In this document: positions 54,657 through 63,266 of the stretch, in pieces
Layout: each line of letters starts with the position of its first letter
Position numbering within the stretch: the first letter of the stretch is position 1
Assembly (NCBI RefSeq): GCF_013359755.1
Contig: NZ_JABMCJ010000090.1
Coordinates: 1-64,000, forward strand
Source: Tardiphaga robiniae
GTDB lineage: Bacteria > Pseudomonadota > Alphaproteobacteria > Rhizobiales > Xanthobacteraceae
Direction of reading: 5' to 3'
Length of the DNA: 64,000 bases
Notes under the pieces: model-generated
Told to the model about the DNA's origin: nothing
The model's input: the letters and a program-made list of their open reading frames with translations, nothing else
Database searches by the model: none
Made by a program: the position numbers and the translations under genes

Positions 54657-55898
54657 TCAGCCGCCTACATCAGCGCTAATGACCTCGCCGAACAGCTCCC
54701 ATTTATCGCCTTTGAAACGCATCAGCTGAAGCTGGCTGATCGGCGCGAAGTCGGTCGCAGATGTGTTGATCTTGATGCCGGGCAGCAGCACCTCGGTTCG
54801 GAAGTCCTTCAGGCTGGCCGCCTGCTTCATGACGTTTTCGCGGGTCAGGTTGTCACCGCACTTCTTGAGAACCTCAACCAGCGTCTGGGCGACCCCGTAA
54901 CCGGTGACGATCAATCCATCGAGCTTGTTGCCTTCCGGAAAATCTTTGTCGAGGAAGGCGAGAAATTCCTTCATGCCGGGGTCGTTGTTCCACTGGGTGT
55001 CCGCGACGTCCTTCAGATACGCAGCGGAAATAATGTCCTGCGAGTTTTCGAAGCCGGCCGGCTTCATCACGCTGCCGATCGAGTTGGACACGTTGTTGAG
55101 GAAGTGCATCGGTTTCCAGCCGATCTCGGCGGCCTTCTTGATAGCCTGCGCCGCAAATTTCGGCGTCGTGATGTTGACGAATACGTCGGCGTTCAACGAC
55201 TTCAGCTTGACGATGTGATTGTCGATGGTCGGCTCGGAGGTCTCGTAGCTCTCCTCCACTACGATCATCGAGGCGGCCTTTGCGCCAAGGCCGTCCTTCA
55301 GACCTTTGAGATAGTCCTTGCCATAGTCATCGTTCTGGTAAAGGACGGCAATCTTCGCGCCGGGCTTTTCCTTCAGAAGATATTTCGCATAGATCTGCGT
55401 CTCGCTCTGGTAGTTGGGCTGCCAGCCCATGGTCCAGGGGAAGTCCTTCGGGTCGTTCCACTTCGTGGCGCCGGTGGCCACGAACAGTTGCGGCACCTTC
55501 TTGCTGTTCATGTATTTCTGGATCGCCGAGTTCGGCGGTGTGCCGAGCGAGTTGAACACCAGCAGAACTTCGTCCGATTCCACCAGCTTGCGCGCCTGCT
55601 CGACGGTTTTTGGCGGCGAATAGGCATCGTCATAACTGATGAAGTTGATCTTGCGGCCGTTGATGCCGCCAGCAGCATTGATCTTCTTGAAGTAGGCTTC
55701 CTCGGTTTTTCCGATCACGCCATAGGCGGAGGCGGGTCCGCTATAGGGCATGATGTTGCCGATCTTGATTTCGGTATCTGAGGCGCCGGTGTCATATTTT
55801 TTCTGGGCGAGCGCCCCGGTGGCGGACGCGGCGAGCAAAGCCAAGCCAGCCAAAGAGGCGGCTGAAAACGCGGCCAAACGCAAGTGCATTGCGGGCAT
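54657..55898 (-). CDS. ABC substrate-binding protein, array member 2
   Basis: A periplasmic 413-residue receptor with signal peptide to about GALAQ, then KKYDTGASDTEIKIGNIMPYSGPASAYG. It shares NFISYDDAYSPPKTVEQARKLVE, VPQLFVATGATKWNDPKDFPWTMGW and YQNDDYGKDYLKGLKDGLG with its neighbours. Ligand-pocket changes include VFVNITTPKFAAQAIKK and MHFLNNVSNSIG. GGGAGATCAG before the ATG. Own terminator after the stop. Confidence 0.88.
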   Translation of the reverse strand: MPAMHLRLAAFSAASLAGLALLAASATGALAQKKYDTGASDTEIKIGNIMPYSGPASAYGVIGKTEEAYFKKINAAGGINGRKINFISYDDAYSPPKTVEQARKLVESDEVLLVFNSLGTPPNSAIQKYMNSKKVPQLFVATGATKWNDPKDFPWTMGWQPNYQSETQIYAKYLLKEKPGAKIAVLYQNDDYGKDYLKGLKDGLGAKAASMIVVEESYETSEPTIDNHIVKLKSLNADVFVNITTPKFAAQAIKKAAEIGWKPMHFLNNVSNSIGSVMKPAGFENSQDIISAAYLKDVADTQWNNDPGMKEFLAFLDKDFPEGNKLDGLIVTGYGVAQTLVEVLKKCGDNLTRENVMKQAASLKDFRTEVLLPGIKINTSATDFAPISQLQLMRFKGDKWELFGEVISADVGG

Positions 55899-55995
55899 TT
55901 CTGATCTCCCTGATCAATTGTGATGTGTCACGTTTCTTGACGTGGAGCTCTGCGGCTCCTGAGAGCATTCAACACCCACCTGCATGTCGCAGCAA

Positions 55996-56025
55996 GAAAA
56001 AGCCCCCGCGACGATGTCGCGGGGG
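55996..56025 (-). terminator. Intrinsic terminator after array member 3
   Basis: CCCCCGCGAC-GAT-GTCGCGGGGG, a 10-bp perfect stem, followed on the minus strand by CTTTTTC. Strong terminator. Confidence 0.85.
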
Positions 56026-56074
56026 CGGTATAATTCGTGTTCGCTGATGCAGCAGAGCTGCTGCCGCAGCCGAG

Positions 56075-57313
56075 CTATTGCGTGACGGCGTCGGCGCTGA
56101 AGATCTCGCCGAAGCGCTCCCATTTGTCGCCCTTGAAACGCTGCATCTGCAATTGCGAGATCGGCGCGAAATCGGTGGGCGAGGTATTGATGGTGATGCC
56201 CGGCAGCAGCGTGTCGGGGGTAAAGTCCTTCAGGCTGGCGGTCTGCTTCATGACATTCGCCCGGGTCAGGTCGTCGCCGCACATCTGCAGCACCTTGACC
56301 AGCGTCTGCGCAGCACCATAGCCATAGACCGTGCTCGAATCCGCCTTGTTGGCGTCCGGCATGTATTTGTCGAGGAACGCATTCCACTTCTTCATGCCGG
56401 GATCGTCCTTCCACTGCGAGTCGGTACCGTCCTTGGTGTAGGAGGCCGACAGCACGCCCTGCGCATTGTCGAAGCCGGCGGGCTGCATCACGGCTCCTAC
56501 GGAGACGCTGACATTGGCGAGGATCTGCAACGGCTTCCAGCCAAGCTCGGCGGTCTTCTTGATAGTCTGTGCCGCGAATTTTGGCGTCGTGAAGATCATT
56601 AGCACGTCGGGGTTCGCAGCTTTCAGCTTCACTACATGAGTGTCAATGGTCGGCTCGGCGATCTCGTAGCTGTCCTCGATGGCGATCATCGATGCTGCCT
56701 TGTCGCCGAGACCGTCCTTGAAGCCCTTCAGATAGTCCTTGCCGAAATCGTCGTTCTGGTAAAGCACGCCGATTTTCGCGTTCGGCTTCTCCTTCAGAAG
56801 ATACTTCGCATAGATCTGCGCTTCGCTCTGATAGGAGGGCTGCCAGCCGATCGTCCACGGGAAGTTCTTCGGATCGTTCCACTTGGTGGCGCCGGTGGCA
56901 ACGAAAAGCTGCGGCACTTTCTTGCCGTTCAGATATTTCTGGATCGCGGTGTTCGAGGGCGTACCCAGTGGATTGAACACCACCAGCACCTCGTCGGATT
57001 CGACCAGCCTTCGCACCTGCTCCACGGCTTTCGGCGGCGAATAGGCGTCGTCGTAACTGATGAAATTGATCTTGCGTCCGTTGATGCCGCCCTGTGCGTT
57101 GATCATATTGAAATAGGCGGTCTCGGTTTTGCCGATCGTTCCATAGGCAGATGCGGGGCCGCTGTAAGGAATGATGTTGCCGATCTTGATTTCAGTATCG
57201 GTGGCGCCGGTGTCGTATTTCTTTTGCGCGAGCGCGCCGGACACACTGGCGGCGGCCAGAAGCGCCATAGCAGCAGGCAGTGCTGCAAGGCGCATGGATC
57301 GTGCGAGCATCAT
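56075..57313 (-). CDS. ABC substrate-binding protein, array member 3
   Basis: A periplasmic 412-residue receptor. Signal peptide MMLARSMRLAALPAAMALL to GALAQ, then KKYDTGATDTEIKIGNIIPYSG. Shared blocks are ISYDDAYSPPKAVEQVRRLVES, LFVATGATKWNDPKNFPWTIGW and YQNDDFGKDYLKGFKDGLGDK; variable pocket region LQILANVSVSVGAVMQPAGFDN is close to member 4. Two adjacent ATGs are possible, the first with GGAGATCC upstream. A conserved leader block lies just before the gene. Confidence 0.88.
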   Translation of the reverse strand: MMLARSMRLAALPAAMALLAAASVSGALAQKKYDTGATDTEIKIGNIIPYSGPASAYGTIGKTETAYFNMINAQGGINGRKINFISYDDAYSPPKAVEQVRRLVESDEVLVVFNPLGTPSNTAIQKYLNGKKVPQLFVATGATKWNDPKNFPWTIGWQPSYQSEAQIYAKYLLKEKPNAKIGVLYQNDDFGKDYLKGFKDGLGDKAASMIAIEDSYEIAEPTIDTHVVKLKAANPDVLMIFTTPKFAAQTIKKTAELGWKPLQILANVSVSVGAVMQPAGFDNAQGVLSASYTKDGTDSQWKDDPGMKKWNAFLDKYMPDANKADSSTVYGYGAAQTLVKVLQMCGDDLTRANVMKQTASLKDFTPDTLLPGITINTSPTDFAPISQLQMQRFKGDKWERFGEIFSADAVTQ

Positions 57314-57397
57314 GGATCTCCGTGATCATTTCTTCCCAGGTCTTTGGTGGAGTTCTGCGACTCCTGTCCGCATTGAATACCCCTGATGCGCCAGCCA

Positions 57398-57432
57398 CAA
57401 GAATAAGCCCCTGCGACCAAATCGCAGGGGCT
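57398..57432 (-). terminator. Intrinsic terminator after array member 4
   Basis: AGCCCCTGCGA-CCAAA-TCGCAGGGGCT, 11-bp perfect stem, then TTATTCTTG on the minus strand. Same position relative to its gene as the neighbouring terminators. Confidence 0.75.
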
Positions 57433-57469
57433 CCGTTATTTCAGTGGTGCAGTGCAAAGTGCTGCGGCA

Positions 57470-58705
57470 CTAGTCCGGCGCAGTTGTATCGGCATTGATC
57501 ACGTCGCCGAACAGCTCCCACTTGTCACCCTTGAAGCGCATCATCCGCAACTGCGCGATCGGCGCATAGTCGGTGGCCGAGGTGGAGATGGTAATGCCCG
57601 GCAGCAGCGTGTCTGGCGCGAAGTCCTTCAGGCTTGCCGCCTGCTTCATGACATTCTCGCGGGTCAGGTTGTCACCGCACATCTCCAGCACCTTCACTAG
57701 TGTCTGCGCGGCGCCATAACCGTAGACGAGGCTGTTGTCGGTGCGATCGGCGCCCGGCATGTATTTGTCGATGAAGGCCGACCATTTCTTCATGCCCGCA
57801 TCGTCTTTCCATTGCGAATCCGCGCCGTCCTTGCGGTAGTCGGCCGACAGGACGCCCTCTGCATTGGCAAAGCCTGCCGGCTGCATCACTGCTCCGACGG
57901 AGACGCTGACATTGGTCACGAGCTGCAGCGGCTTCCAGCCGAGTTCACCGATCTTCTTGATGCCTTGAGCCGCGAATTTCGGCGTTACGAAATGGACGAC
58001 AACATCAGGATTGAGCGACTTCACTTTCACGATGTGGGAATCGATGGTCGGCTCGGAAATCTCATAGCTCTCTTCCGTGACCAGCATCGTGGCAGCCTTG
58101 GCACCCAGCGCGTCTTTGAACGCCTTCTGGTAGTCCTTGCCGAAATCGTCGTTCTGATAGATCACCGCGACCTTGGCGTCCGGCTTCTCCTTCATCAGAT
58201 ATTTTGCGTAGATTTGTGCTTCGACCGCGTAGCTCGGCTGCCAGCCCATCGTCCACGGGAAGTGCTTCGGATCGTTCCACTTGCTGGCGCCGGTGGCGAC
58301 GAAGAGTTGCGGCACCTTCTTGGCATTCATGTATTTCTGGAACGCGGTATTCGACGGCGTGCCGAGCGAATTGAAGATGAACAGTGCCTCGTCGCTTTCG
58401 ACCAGCTTGCGGGCCTGTTCGACCGCCTTGGGCGGCGAATAGGCGTCGTCGTAGCTGATGAAATTGATCTTGCGGCCGTTGATGCCGCCCTGGTCATTGA
58501 TCATTTTGAAATAGGCGGTTTCGGTCTTGCCGATCAGTCCGTAGGACGAGGCAGGGCCGCTATACGGCATAATGTTGCCGATCGTGATTTCGGTGTCAGT
58601 GGCGCCGGTGTCGTATTTCTTCTGGGCCAGCGCGCTGCCGCTGGCCGCGACGCTGAGGGCCGCGGCAACCGATAGAGCCAGTGCGCGCGATCGGATCGAA
58701 GGCAT
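57470..58705 (-). CDS. ABC substrate-binding protein, array member 4
   Basis: A periplasmic 411-residue receptor. Signal peptide MPSIRSRALALSVAAALSV up to ALAQ, then KKYDTGATDTEITIGNIMPYSG. Shared: ISYDDAYSPPKAVEQARKLVES, LFVATGASKWNDPKHFPWTMGW; distinct: YQKAFKDALGAKAATMLV and LQLVTNVSVSVGAVMQPAGFAN. Closest to member 3 by these blocks. Terminator and leader flank it as in members 2 and 3. Confidence 0.88.
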   Translation of the reverse strand: MPSIRSRALALSVAAALSVAASGSALAQKKYDTGATDTEITIGNIMPYSGPASSYGLIGKTETAYFKMINDQGGINGRKINFISYDDAYSPPKAVEQARKLVESDEALFIFNSLGTPSNTAFQKYMNAKKVPQLFVATGASKWNDPKHFPWTMGWQPSYAVEAQIYAKYLMKEKPDAKVAVIYQNDDFGKDYQKAFKDALGAKAATMLVTEESYEISEPTIDSHIVKVKSLNPDVVVHFVTPKFAAQGIKKIGELGWKPLQLVTNVSVSVGAVMQPAGFANAEGVLSADYRKDGADSQWKDDAGMKKWSAFIDKYMPGADRTDNSLVYGYGAAQTLVKVLEMCGDNLTRENVMKQAASLKDFAPDTLLPGITISTSATDYAPIAQLRMMRFKGDKWELFGDVINADTTAPD

Positions 58706-58793
58706 TTCAGAACTCCCTGATTTTTATTCGTCTTGTTTTGCGGGCCTTTGCGGCTCCGGCCGGATTGAACACCGTTCACGTGTATGCGGCAAC

Positions 58794-58826
58794 AAAAAGC
58801 CCCTCGCCATGACACCGCGAAGGGCT
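58794..58826 (-). terminator. Intrinsic terminator after array member 5
   Basis: AGCCCCTCGC/GCGAAGGGCT stem with one mismatch, then CTTTTTG on the minus strand. Confidence 0.8.
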
Positions 58827-58865
58827 GCTTTATTGGGCAATGGATATGCCATCCCCCGGTATAAT

Positions 58866-60089
58866 TCAGCGGCTGATCTCGCCCGAGATCACAGGGCCAA
58901 ATAGCTCCCATTTGTCGCCCTTGAAGCGCATCATCTGCAACTGTTCGATCGGGTAGAAATCAGTCGCGGACGTGTTGAGCTTGACGCCGGGCAGCATCGT
59001 GTCCGGCGCGAAGTCCTTCAGGCGGGCGGCTTGCTTCATTACATTGGCACGGGTGAGATCGTCGCCTGCCTGCTTCAGCACCTGAACCATGGTCTGAGCT
59101 GCGCCGTAGCCATAGACCACGGAGATGTCGTTGCGGCGGGCGTCCGGCGCGTATTTGGCGAGGAACGTATAGAAGCGCTGCATGCCGGGGTCATTGTCCC
59201 ATTGCGGATCTGAGCCGTCCTTGGCGTAATAGGCCGACAGGATGCCTTGCGAACTCTCCTGTCCCGCCGGTTTCAGCACGGAACTGATCGACGCGCTGGC
59301 ATAGCCCTGGATGTAGAGCGGCTTCCAGCCGAGTTCAGCCACCTTGCGGATACTCTGGACCGCCGACTTCGGTGTCGTGACGCTGATGAAGGTATCGGCG
59401 CCGGAGGCTTTCAGATTGATGATGTGGGAGTCGATGGTCGGCTCGGTGACCTCATAGCTTTCGGCGGCGATCAGCATGCCCCCAGCTTTGTCGCCGAGAC
59501 CATCTTTCAGGCCCTTCAGCACGTCCTTGCCGAGGTCGTCGTTCTGATAGAGCACCGCGATCTTCGCGTCGGGCTTTTCCTTCAGCAGATATTTCGCATA
59601 GATGCGGCCCTCGCTCTCATAGGGCGGCTGCCACGCCATGGTCCACGGGAAAGCCTTGTGATTTCCGAAATAGGTCGCGCCGGCGGCGACGAACAGTTGC
59701 GGCACTTTCTTGATGTTGAGATATTTCTGGATCGCCGCATTGGACGGCGTGCCTAGTGGATTGAACACGACGAGCACCTCGTCGGATTCGACCAGCTTGC
59801 GGGCCTGCTCGACGGCCTTGGACGGATTATAGGCATCGTCATAGCTGATGAAACTGATCTTGCGGCCGTTGATGCCGCCCTGATCGTTGATCATGCGGAA
59901 ATAGGCAGCCTCGATGATGCCCGCGATGCCATAGGCTGAAGCCGGCCCGCTATAGGGCATGATGTTGCCGATCTTGATCTCGGTGTCGGATGCGCCGGGA
60001 TCGTATTGCTTCTGCGCGAGGGCATGGCCGGCGCAAGCGAGGCTCAGTGCCGCGGTAAGCGAGATGGTTCGTGGTCGAAAGGCAGGCAT
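58866..60089 (-). CDS. ABC substrate-binding protein, array member 5
   Basis: A periplasmic receptor of about 407 residues, the most divergent of the array: mature start KQYDPGASDTEIKIGNIMPYSG, ISYDDAYNPSKAVEQARK, ATYFGNHKAFPWTMAWQPPYESEGRIYAKYLL and LYIQGYASASISSVLKPAGQES. The ATG giving MPAFRPRTISLTAALS with GAGGACC upstream is preferred to a longer start, because it makes a normal signal peptide (to ALAQ). The array's outermost gene, next to ecfG. Confidence 0.85.
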   Translation of the reverse strand: MPAFRPRTISLTAALSLACAGHALAQKQYDPGASDTEIKIGNIMPYSGPASAYGIAGIIEAAYFRMINDQGGINGRKISFISYDDAYNPSKAVEQARKLVESDEVLVVFNPLGTPSNAAIQKYLNIKKVPQLFVAAGATYFGNHKAFPWTMAWQPPYESEGRIYAKYLLKEKPDAKIAVLYQNDDLGKDVLKGLKDGLGDKAGGMLIAAESYEVTEPTIDSHIINLKASGADTFISVTTPKSAVQSIRKVAELGWKPLYIQGYASASISSVLKPAGQESSQGILSAYYAKDGSDPQWDNDPGMQRFYTFLAKYAPDARRNDISVVYGYGAAQTMVQVLKQAGDDLTRANVMKQAARLKDFAPDTMLPGVKLNTSATDFYPIEQLQMMRFKGDKWELFGPVISGEISR

Positions 60090-60264
60090 CCCGGGTTGGT
60101 CCTCGTACAGCAGTCGCGAGGCGTTCATGGCATGTGCATCAACAAAAATCCCCGGCGATGTGAGCGCGAGGGGCACTTTCTGTGTGGCGGAAAGATGGTG
60201 GCGGTTCTTCGCCCCGATTGCGGAAGAAGTCGGCGCGCTGCTGATACACTCATACCAACTCGCA

Positions 60265-60293
60265 CAAAAAAAGCGGCCACCGAAGTGACCGCT
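60265..60293 (-). terminator. Intrinsic terminator of nepR-ecfG
   Basis: AGCGGCCAC-CGAA-GTGACCGCT stem with a U tract (TTTTTTT) on the minus strand. It ends the ecfG transcript 27 bases after the stop and insulates the receptor array. Confidence 0.85.
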
Positions 60294-60319
60294 TGTCTTG
60301 CTTCAATTGTCGGATCGAA

Positions 60320-60868
60320 CTAACCGCCCGATCCGCCGATCACTGCGCGGACGGTATCGTCCGGGCCGAAATCTTCCGCGCCATCCACATAGAGAAGAGC
60401 GCTGAGCTTCGAACGCGCGCGGTTGACGCGGCTCTTGATGGTGCCGACGGCGCAGCCGCAGATTGTGGCCGCGTCCTCATAGGAGAAGCCCGATGCGCCG
60501 ACGAGAATAAGCGCTTCGCGCTGATCTTGCGGAAGCTTCTCAAGCGCCGCGCGAAACTCCTCAAATTCCAGATGGGCGTTTTGTGCCGGCTGGGTCTTCA
60601 GAGTCTTGGCATAGCTACCGTCCGCATCCTCAACTTCCCGTCGCCGCTTGCGATAGTCCGACCGGAACAGGTTGCGCAGAATGGTGAACAACCACGCAGG
60701 GAGATTCGAGCCGACCTGGAAGGAGTCGATATTGGCGAGAGCGCGCAACAGCGTTTCCTGAACGAGGTCGTCGGCCCGGTCGCCGTTGCCGGAGAGCGAG
60801 ATCGCGAAGGCGCGCAGGCTAGGCACCGACGCCAGAATGTCGTCGCGGAGTGAGTCTGTGAGAGGCAT
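60320..60868 (-). CDS. ecfG: General stress response sigma factor EcfG
   Basis: A 182-residue ECF sigma factor controlling the alphaproteobacterial general stress response. Region 2 is DDLVQETLLRALANIDSFQ with NLPAWLFTILRNLFRSDYRKRRRE, region 4 LPQDQREALILVGASGFSYEDAATICGCAVGTIKSRVNRARSKL, characteristic of EcfG. It starts by overlapping the nepR stop by one base (TAATG), so the antagonist and sigma are made together. Transcribed with nepR and ended by an intrinsic terminator. Confidence 0.95.
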   Translation of the reverse strand: MPLTDSLRDDILASVPSLRAFAISLSGNGDRADDLVQETLLRALANIDSFQVGSNLPAWLFTILRNLFRSDYRKRRREVEDADGSYAKTLKTQPAQNAHLEFEEFRAALEKLPQDQREALILVGASGFSYEDAATICGCAVGTIKSRVNRARSKLSALLYVDGAEDFGPDDTVRAVIGGSGG

Positions 60869-61065
60869 TATTCCCCTCCTTCATTTTTGCCAGGATCGCC
60901 AGCGATCTGGGCTTGAGCCTCAGCCCCGTCCAGCTTGCGGATCAGCTCCGCAAATCGGTCCGGCACACCCTGTCGCACGACATCGTCGTACATGGCGCGC
61001 AACTGATGCCCGATCCGTGACTGGATTTCGGCGTTTAATCCGCCCTTTGGCTTCACATCTTTCAT
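60868..61065 (-). CDS. nepR: Anti-sigma factor NepR
   Basis: A 65-residue helical anti-sigma factor that sequesters EcfG until phosphorylated PhyR takes it away. The core LNAEIQSRIGHQLRAMYDDVVRQGVPDRFAELIRKLD is the conserved NepR helix pair. The ATG at 61065 is preferred; a longer frame has no supporting ribosome site. Order nepR-ecfG with divergent phyR is the classic locus. Its promoter carries an EcfG-type GGAAC, implying feedback. Confidence 0.94.
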   Translation of the reverse strand: MKDVKPKGGLNAEIQSRIGHQLRAMYDDVVRQGVPDRFAELIRKLDGAEAQAQIAGDPGKNEGGE

Positions 61066-61153
61066 GACCCGTTCCACATTCCCCAGAAGACATATCCCTG
61101 GAATTTGAGAAATTTTCTTGATTTTTGAAGCCTTTGCGGCGTCTGTCGGCGAT

Positions 61154-61180
61154 CTAATGCGGAGCGTGGCCGAAAGTTCC
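61154..61180 (-). promoter_or_regulatory. EcfG-type promoter of nepR-ecfG
   Basis: On the minus strand GGAAC, 16 bases, then CATTAG. The -35 fits the GGAAC element of EcfG-dependent promoters well; the -10 departs from the cGTT consensus at one position. It would give autoregulation with an 80- to 90-base leader. Confidence 0.5.
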
Positions 61181-61188
61181 GACCCGAT

Positions 61189-61215
61189 GGAACTTTTGTC
61201 TGGCTGGGGCGTAAA
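61189..61215 (+). promoter_or_regulatory. EcfG-type promoter of phyR
   Basis: GGAAC, 16 bases, then CGTAAA on the plus strand. It lies eight bases from the divergent GGAAC for nepR, so the two elements share one short region. Confidence 0.5.
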
Positions 61216-61302
61216 CAAGCACAACGAGGGAGCCGGATTGTATCCGAATACCCCTTCGACTTTGACGTAGAGTCGTCTTTGACCAGACAGGATGGAGTGG
61301 GG

Positions 61303-62103
61303 ATGTCCCGATCACAGCTCGTAGCTGAACACTTGCCGCTGTTGCGGCGCTATGCCCGCGCCCTCACAGGTAACCAGGCCTCAGGCGATGCCTATGTAGG
61401 CGCCATGCTGGAAGCGTTGCTACAGGACCAGTCGTTGCTCGACGAGCAACACGGGGCCCGTGCCGGCTTGTTTCGTCTGTTCACCCAGATTTGGAACTCT
61501 GTCGCCTTGAACGACAATCCGGACGTCGCGCCGCTGCAGGCCGCCTCCGAGAAGCGCATTTCCAACATCACCCCGCTGCCACGACAGGCCTTCCTGTTGC
61601 TGTCGCTCGAAGGCTTCTCGGAAGAGGAAGTCGCCTTCGTACTCGATGCTGATGTGGCGGAAGTGCGTACGCTGGCCGATACGGCCGGCCGAGAAATGGC
61701 CGCCGAAATCGCCACCGACGTTCTCATCATCGAGGACGAGACCTTCATCGCGATGGATCTCGAAAGCCTCGTGAAGAATCTCGGTCATAACGTCATCGGC
61801 GTTGCACGCACCCATGCAGATGCGGTGGCGCTCGCGAAGAACAAGAAGCCCGGCCTGATCCTCGCTGATATCCAGCTCGCCGATGGCAGCTCGGGTCTTG
61901 ACGCGGTGAACGAGTTGCTGCGCATCTTCGAAGTGCCGGTGGTCTTCATCACCGCCTATCCGGAGCGTTTTCTAACCGGCGAACGTCCGGAGCCGGCCTT
62001 CCTGATCTCGAAGCCGTTCCAGCCCGCGATGGTCTCGGCCGTCGCCAGCCAGGCGCTGTTCTTCCAGCGCAACTCAAAGAACAAGACGGCCAAGGCGTCC
62101 TGA
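61303..62103 (+). CDS. phyR: Anti-anti-sigma response regulator PhyR
   Basis: A 266-residue protein. The sigma-like N-terminal domain (residues 1-135: EHLPLLRRYARALTGNQASGDAYV, PRQAFLLLSLEGFSEEEVAFVLDADVAEVRTLAD) is followed by a receiver domain (DVLIIEDETFIAMDLESL, phosphoacceptor Asp in LILADIQLADGSSG, FITAYPERF, ISKPFQPA). On phosphorylation the sigma-like domain binds NepR and frees EcfG. GGATGGAG precedes the ATG. Its cognate HWE/HisKA2 kinase is not in this window. Three 16-base repeats straddle its stop codon. Confidence 0.96.
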   Translation: MSRSQLVAEHLPLLRRYARALTGNQASGDAYVGAMLEALLQDQSLLDEQHGARAGLFRLFTQIWNSVALNDNPDVAPLQAASEKRISNITPLPRQAFLLLSLEGFSEEEVAFVLDADVAEVRTLADTAGREMAAEIATDVLIIEDETFIAMDLESLVKNLGHNVIGVARTHADAVALAKNKKPGLILADIQLADGSSGLDAVNELLRIFEVPVVFITAYPERFLTGERPEPAFLISKPFQPAMVSAVASQALFFQRNSKNKTAKAS

Positions 62104-62139
62104 TTTCAAGGCGTCCTGATTTCAAGGCGTCCTAGCTTC
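62092..62139 (+). repeat. Triple 16-base repeat across the phyR stop
   Basis: AAGGCGTCCTGATTTC occurs at 62092 and 62108, and AAGGCGTCCTAGCTTC at 62124. The first unit contains the last three phyR codons and the stop. GGGACGCC at 62139 can pair with GGCGTCC of the units, forming a hairpin. Confidence 0.8.
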
Positions 62140-62435
62140 GGGACGCCCTGATCTCGCTGGTATTGATTGACATCGAAGCGGCTGGGCCATGTGCCCGGCC
62201 GCTTTCGTTTGGCCAGAAGCCATCCAGAGCGCGCCGGATGATACCTGCTCAATAAGTCCTCTTCGCTTGCGCAAACTATCAGCGGGCAGAAGGAGGGGGC
62301 TGACAGTATTGTGTTGATGCAGCGATCAATGCCGATATCATCCCTCGATAAGCGGCAAATTGCCACGTCCCGCAGGGCTCATAGGCTTTGACGGGCTGGC
62401 GGGGCTGCGTGACCCTTCTGGTCGAACCGGTGCGC
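62104..62435 (+). other. Non-coding stretch between phyR and the ABC ATPase
   Basis: 332 bases without a supported gene. It holds the end of the 16-base repeats, the phyR terminator at 62176-62210, and then a non-coding region with no clear promoter. A GAAGGAGGGGG at 62288-62301 looks like a ribosome site but no frame follows. Confidence 0.55.
62176..62210 (+). terminator. Terminator of phyR
   Basis: AAGCGGCTGGGC-CATGT-GCCCGGCCGCTT, 12 pairs with one wobble, followed by TCGTTT. Good Rho-independent candidate. Confidence 0.7.
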
Positions 62436-63266
62436 ATGAACTCAACTGCCGACGCTGAACCTCATATCTATCAATCCACAGTGACACGCCCCGTTGCGGT
62501 CGATGTCAGCAAGGTGTCGCTCACTTTCGATACGGCCGACGGCAAGGTCGAAGCGCTATCCAATGTCGATCTGCAAATCAGTGGTGGGGAGTTCGTCTCC
62601 TTCATCGGTCCCTCCGGCTGCGGCAAGACCACGCTGCTGCGTGTGATCGCGGACCTGCAGCAACCAAGCTCTGGTAGCGTCACGGTCAATGGCATGAGTG
62701 CCGAGCAGGCGCGGCTCGGGCGCAATTACGGTTATGTATTTCAGGCGCCGGCGCTGTTTCCCTGGCGCAGCATCGAGGCCAATCTCAAGCTGCCGCTGGA
62801 GCTGATGGGCTTTTCGCCGACCGAACAAAAGCAGCGCGCCGCGCGCTACCTCGACCTCGTCAATCTCACCGGATTTGAACGCAAGTTTCCCTGGCAGCTC
62901 TCCGGCGGCATGCAGCAGCGGGTTTCCATCGCACGGGCGCTGTCGTTCGATCCCGAATTGCTGCTAATGGACGAGCCGTTCGGAGCACTGGATGAGATCG
63001 TGCGCGATCATCTCAACGAACAGCTCCTGCAGCTCTGGGCCAAGACCCGCAAGACCGTGTTGTTCGTGACGCATTCGATTCCCGAAGCGGTGTTTCTTTC
63101 CACCAAGATCGTGGTGATGTCGCCGCGGCCGGGCCGTATCACTGATATCATCGACTGCAATTTCCGGCGCGACCGCACGCTGGAAATTCGCGAGACGCCG
63201 GAATTCATGGCGATCGCGCAGCGCGTGCGCACCGGGCTGCGCGCCGGACATTCCTATGACGAGTAG
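62436..63266 (+). CDS. ABC transporter ATP-binding protein (SsuB/TauB/NrtD type)
   Basis: A 276-residue ATPase. Walker [21 protein letters not shown]-loop [24 protein letters not shown], signature [17 protein letters not shown], Walker [13 protein letters not shown] and switch H in [12 protein letters not shown]. The C-terminal [14 protein letters not shown] is common to sulfonate/nitrate/pyrimidine importers. The ATG giving MNSTADAE is chosen; no strong ribosome site is visible. It overlaps the permease gene by 11 bases, so an operon. The substrate needs the receptor gene, outside the window. Confidence 0.92.
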   Translation: MNSTADAEPHIYQSTVTRPVAVDVSKVSLTFDTADGKVEALSNVDLQISGGEFVSFIGPSGCGKTTLLRVIADLQQPSSGSVTVNGMSAEQARLGRNYGYVFQAPALFPWRSIEANLKLPLELMGFSPTEQKQRAARYLDLVNLTGFERKFPWQLSGGMQQRVSIARALSFDPELLLMDEPFGALDEIVRDHLNEQLLQLWAKTRKTVLFVTHSIPEAVFLSTKIVVMSPRPGRITDIIDCNFRRDRTLEIRETPEFMAIAQRVRTGLRAGHSYDE

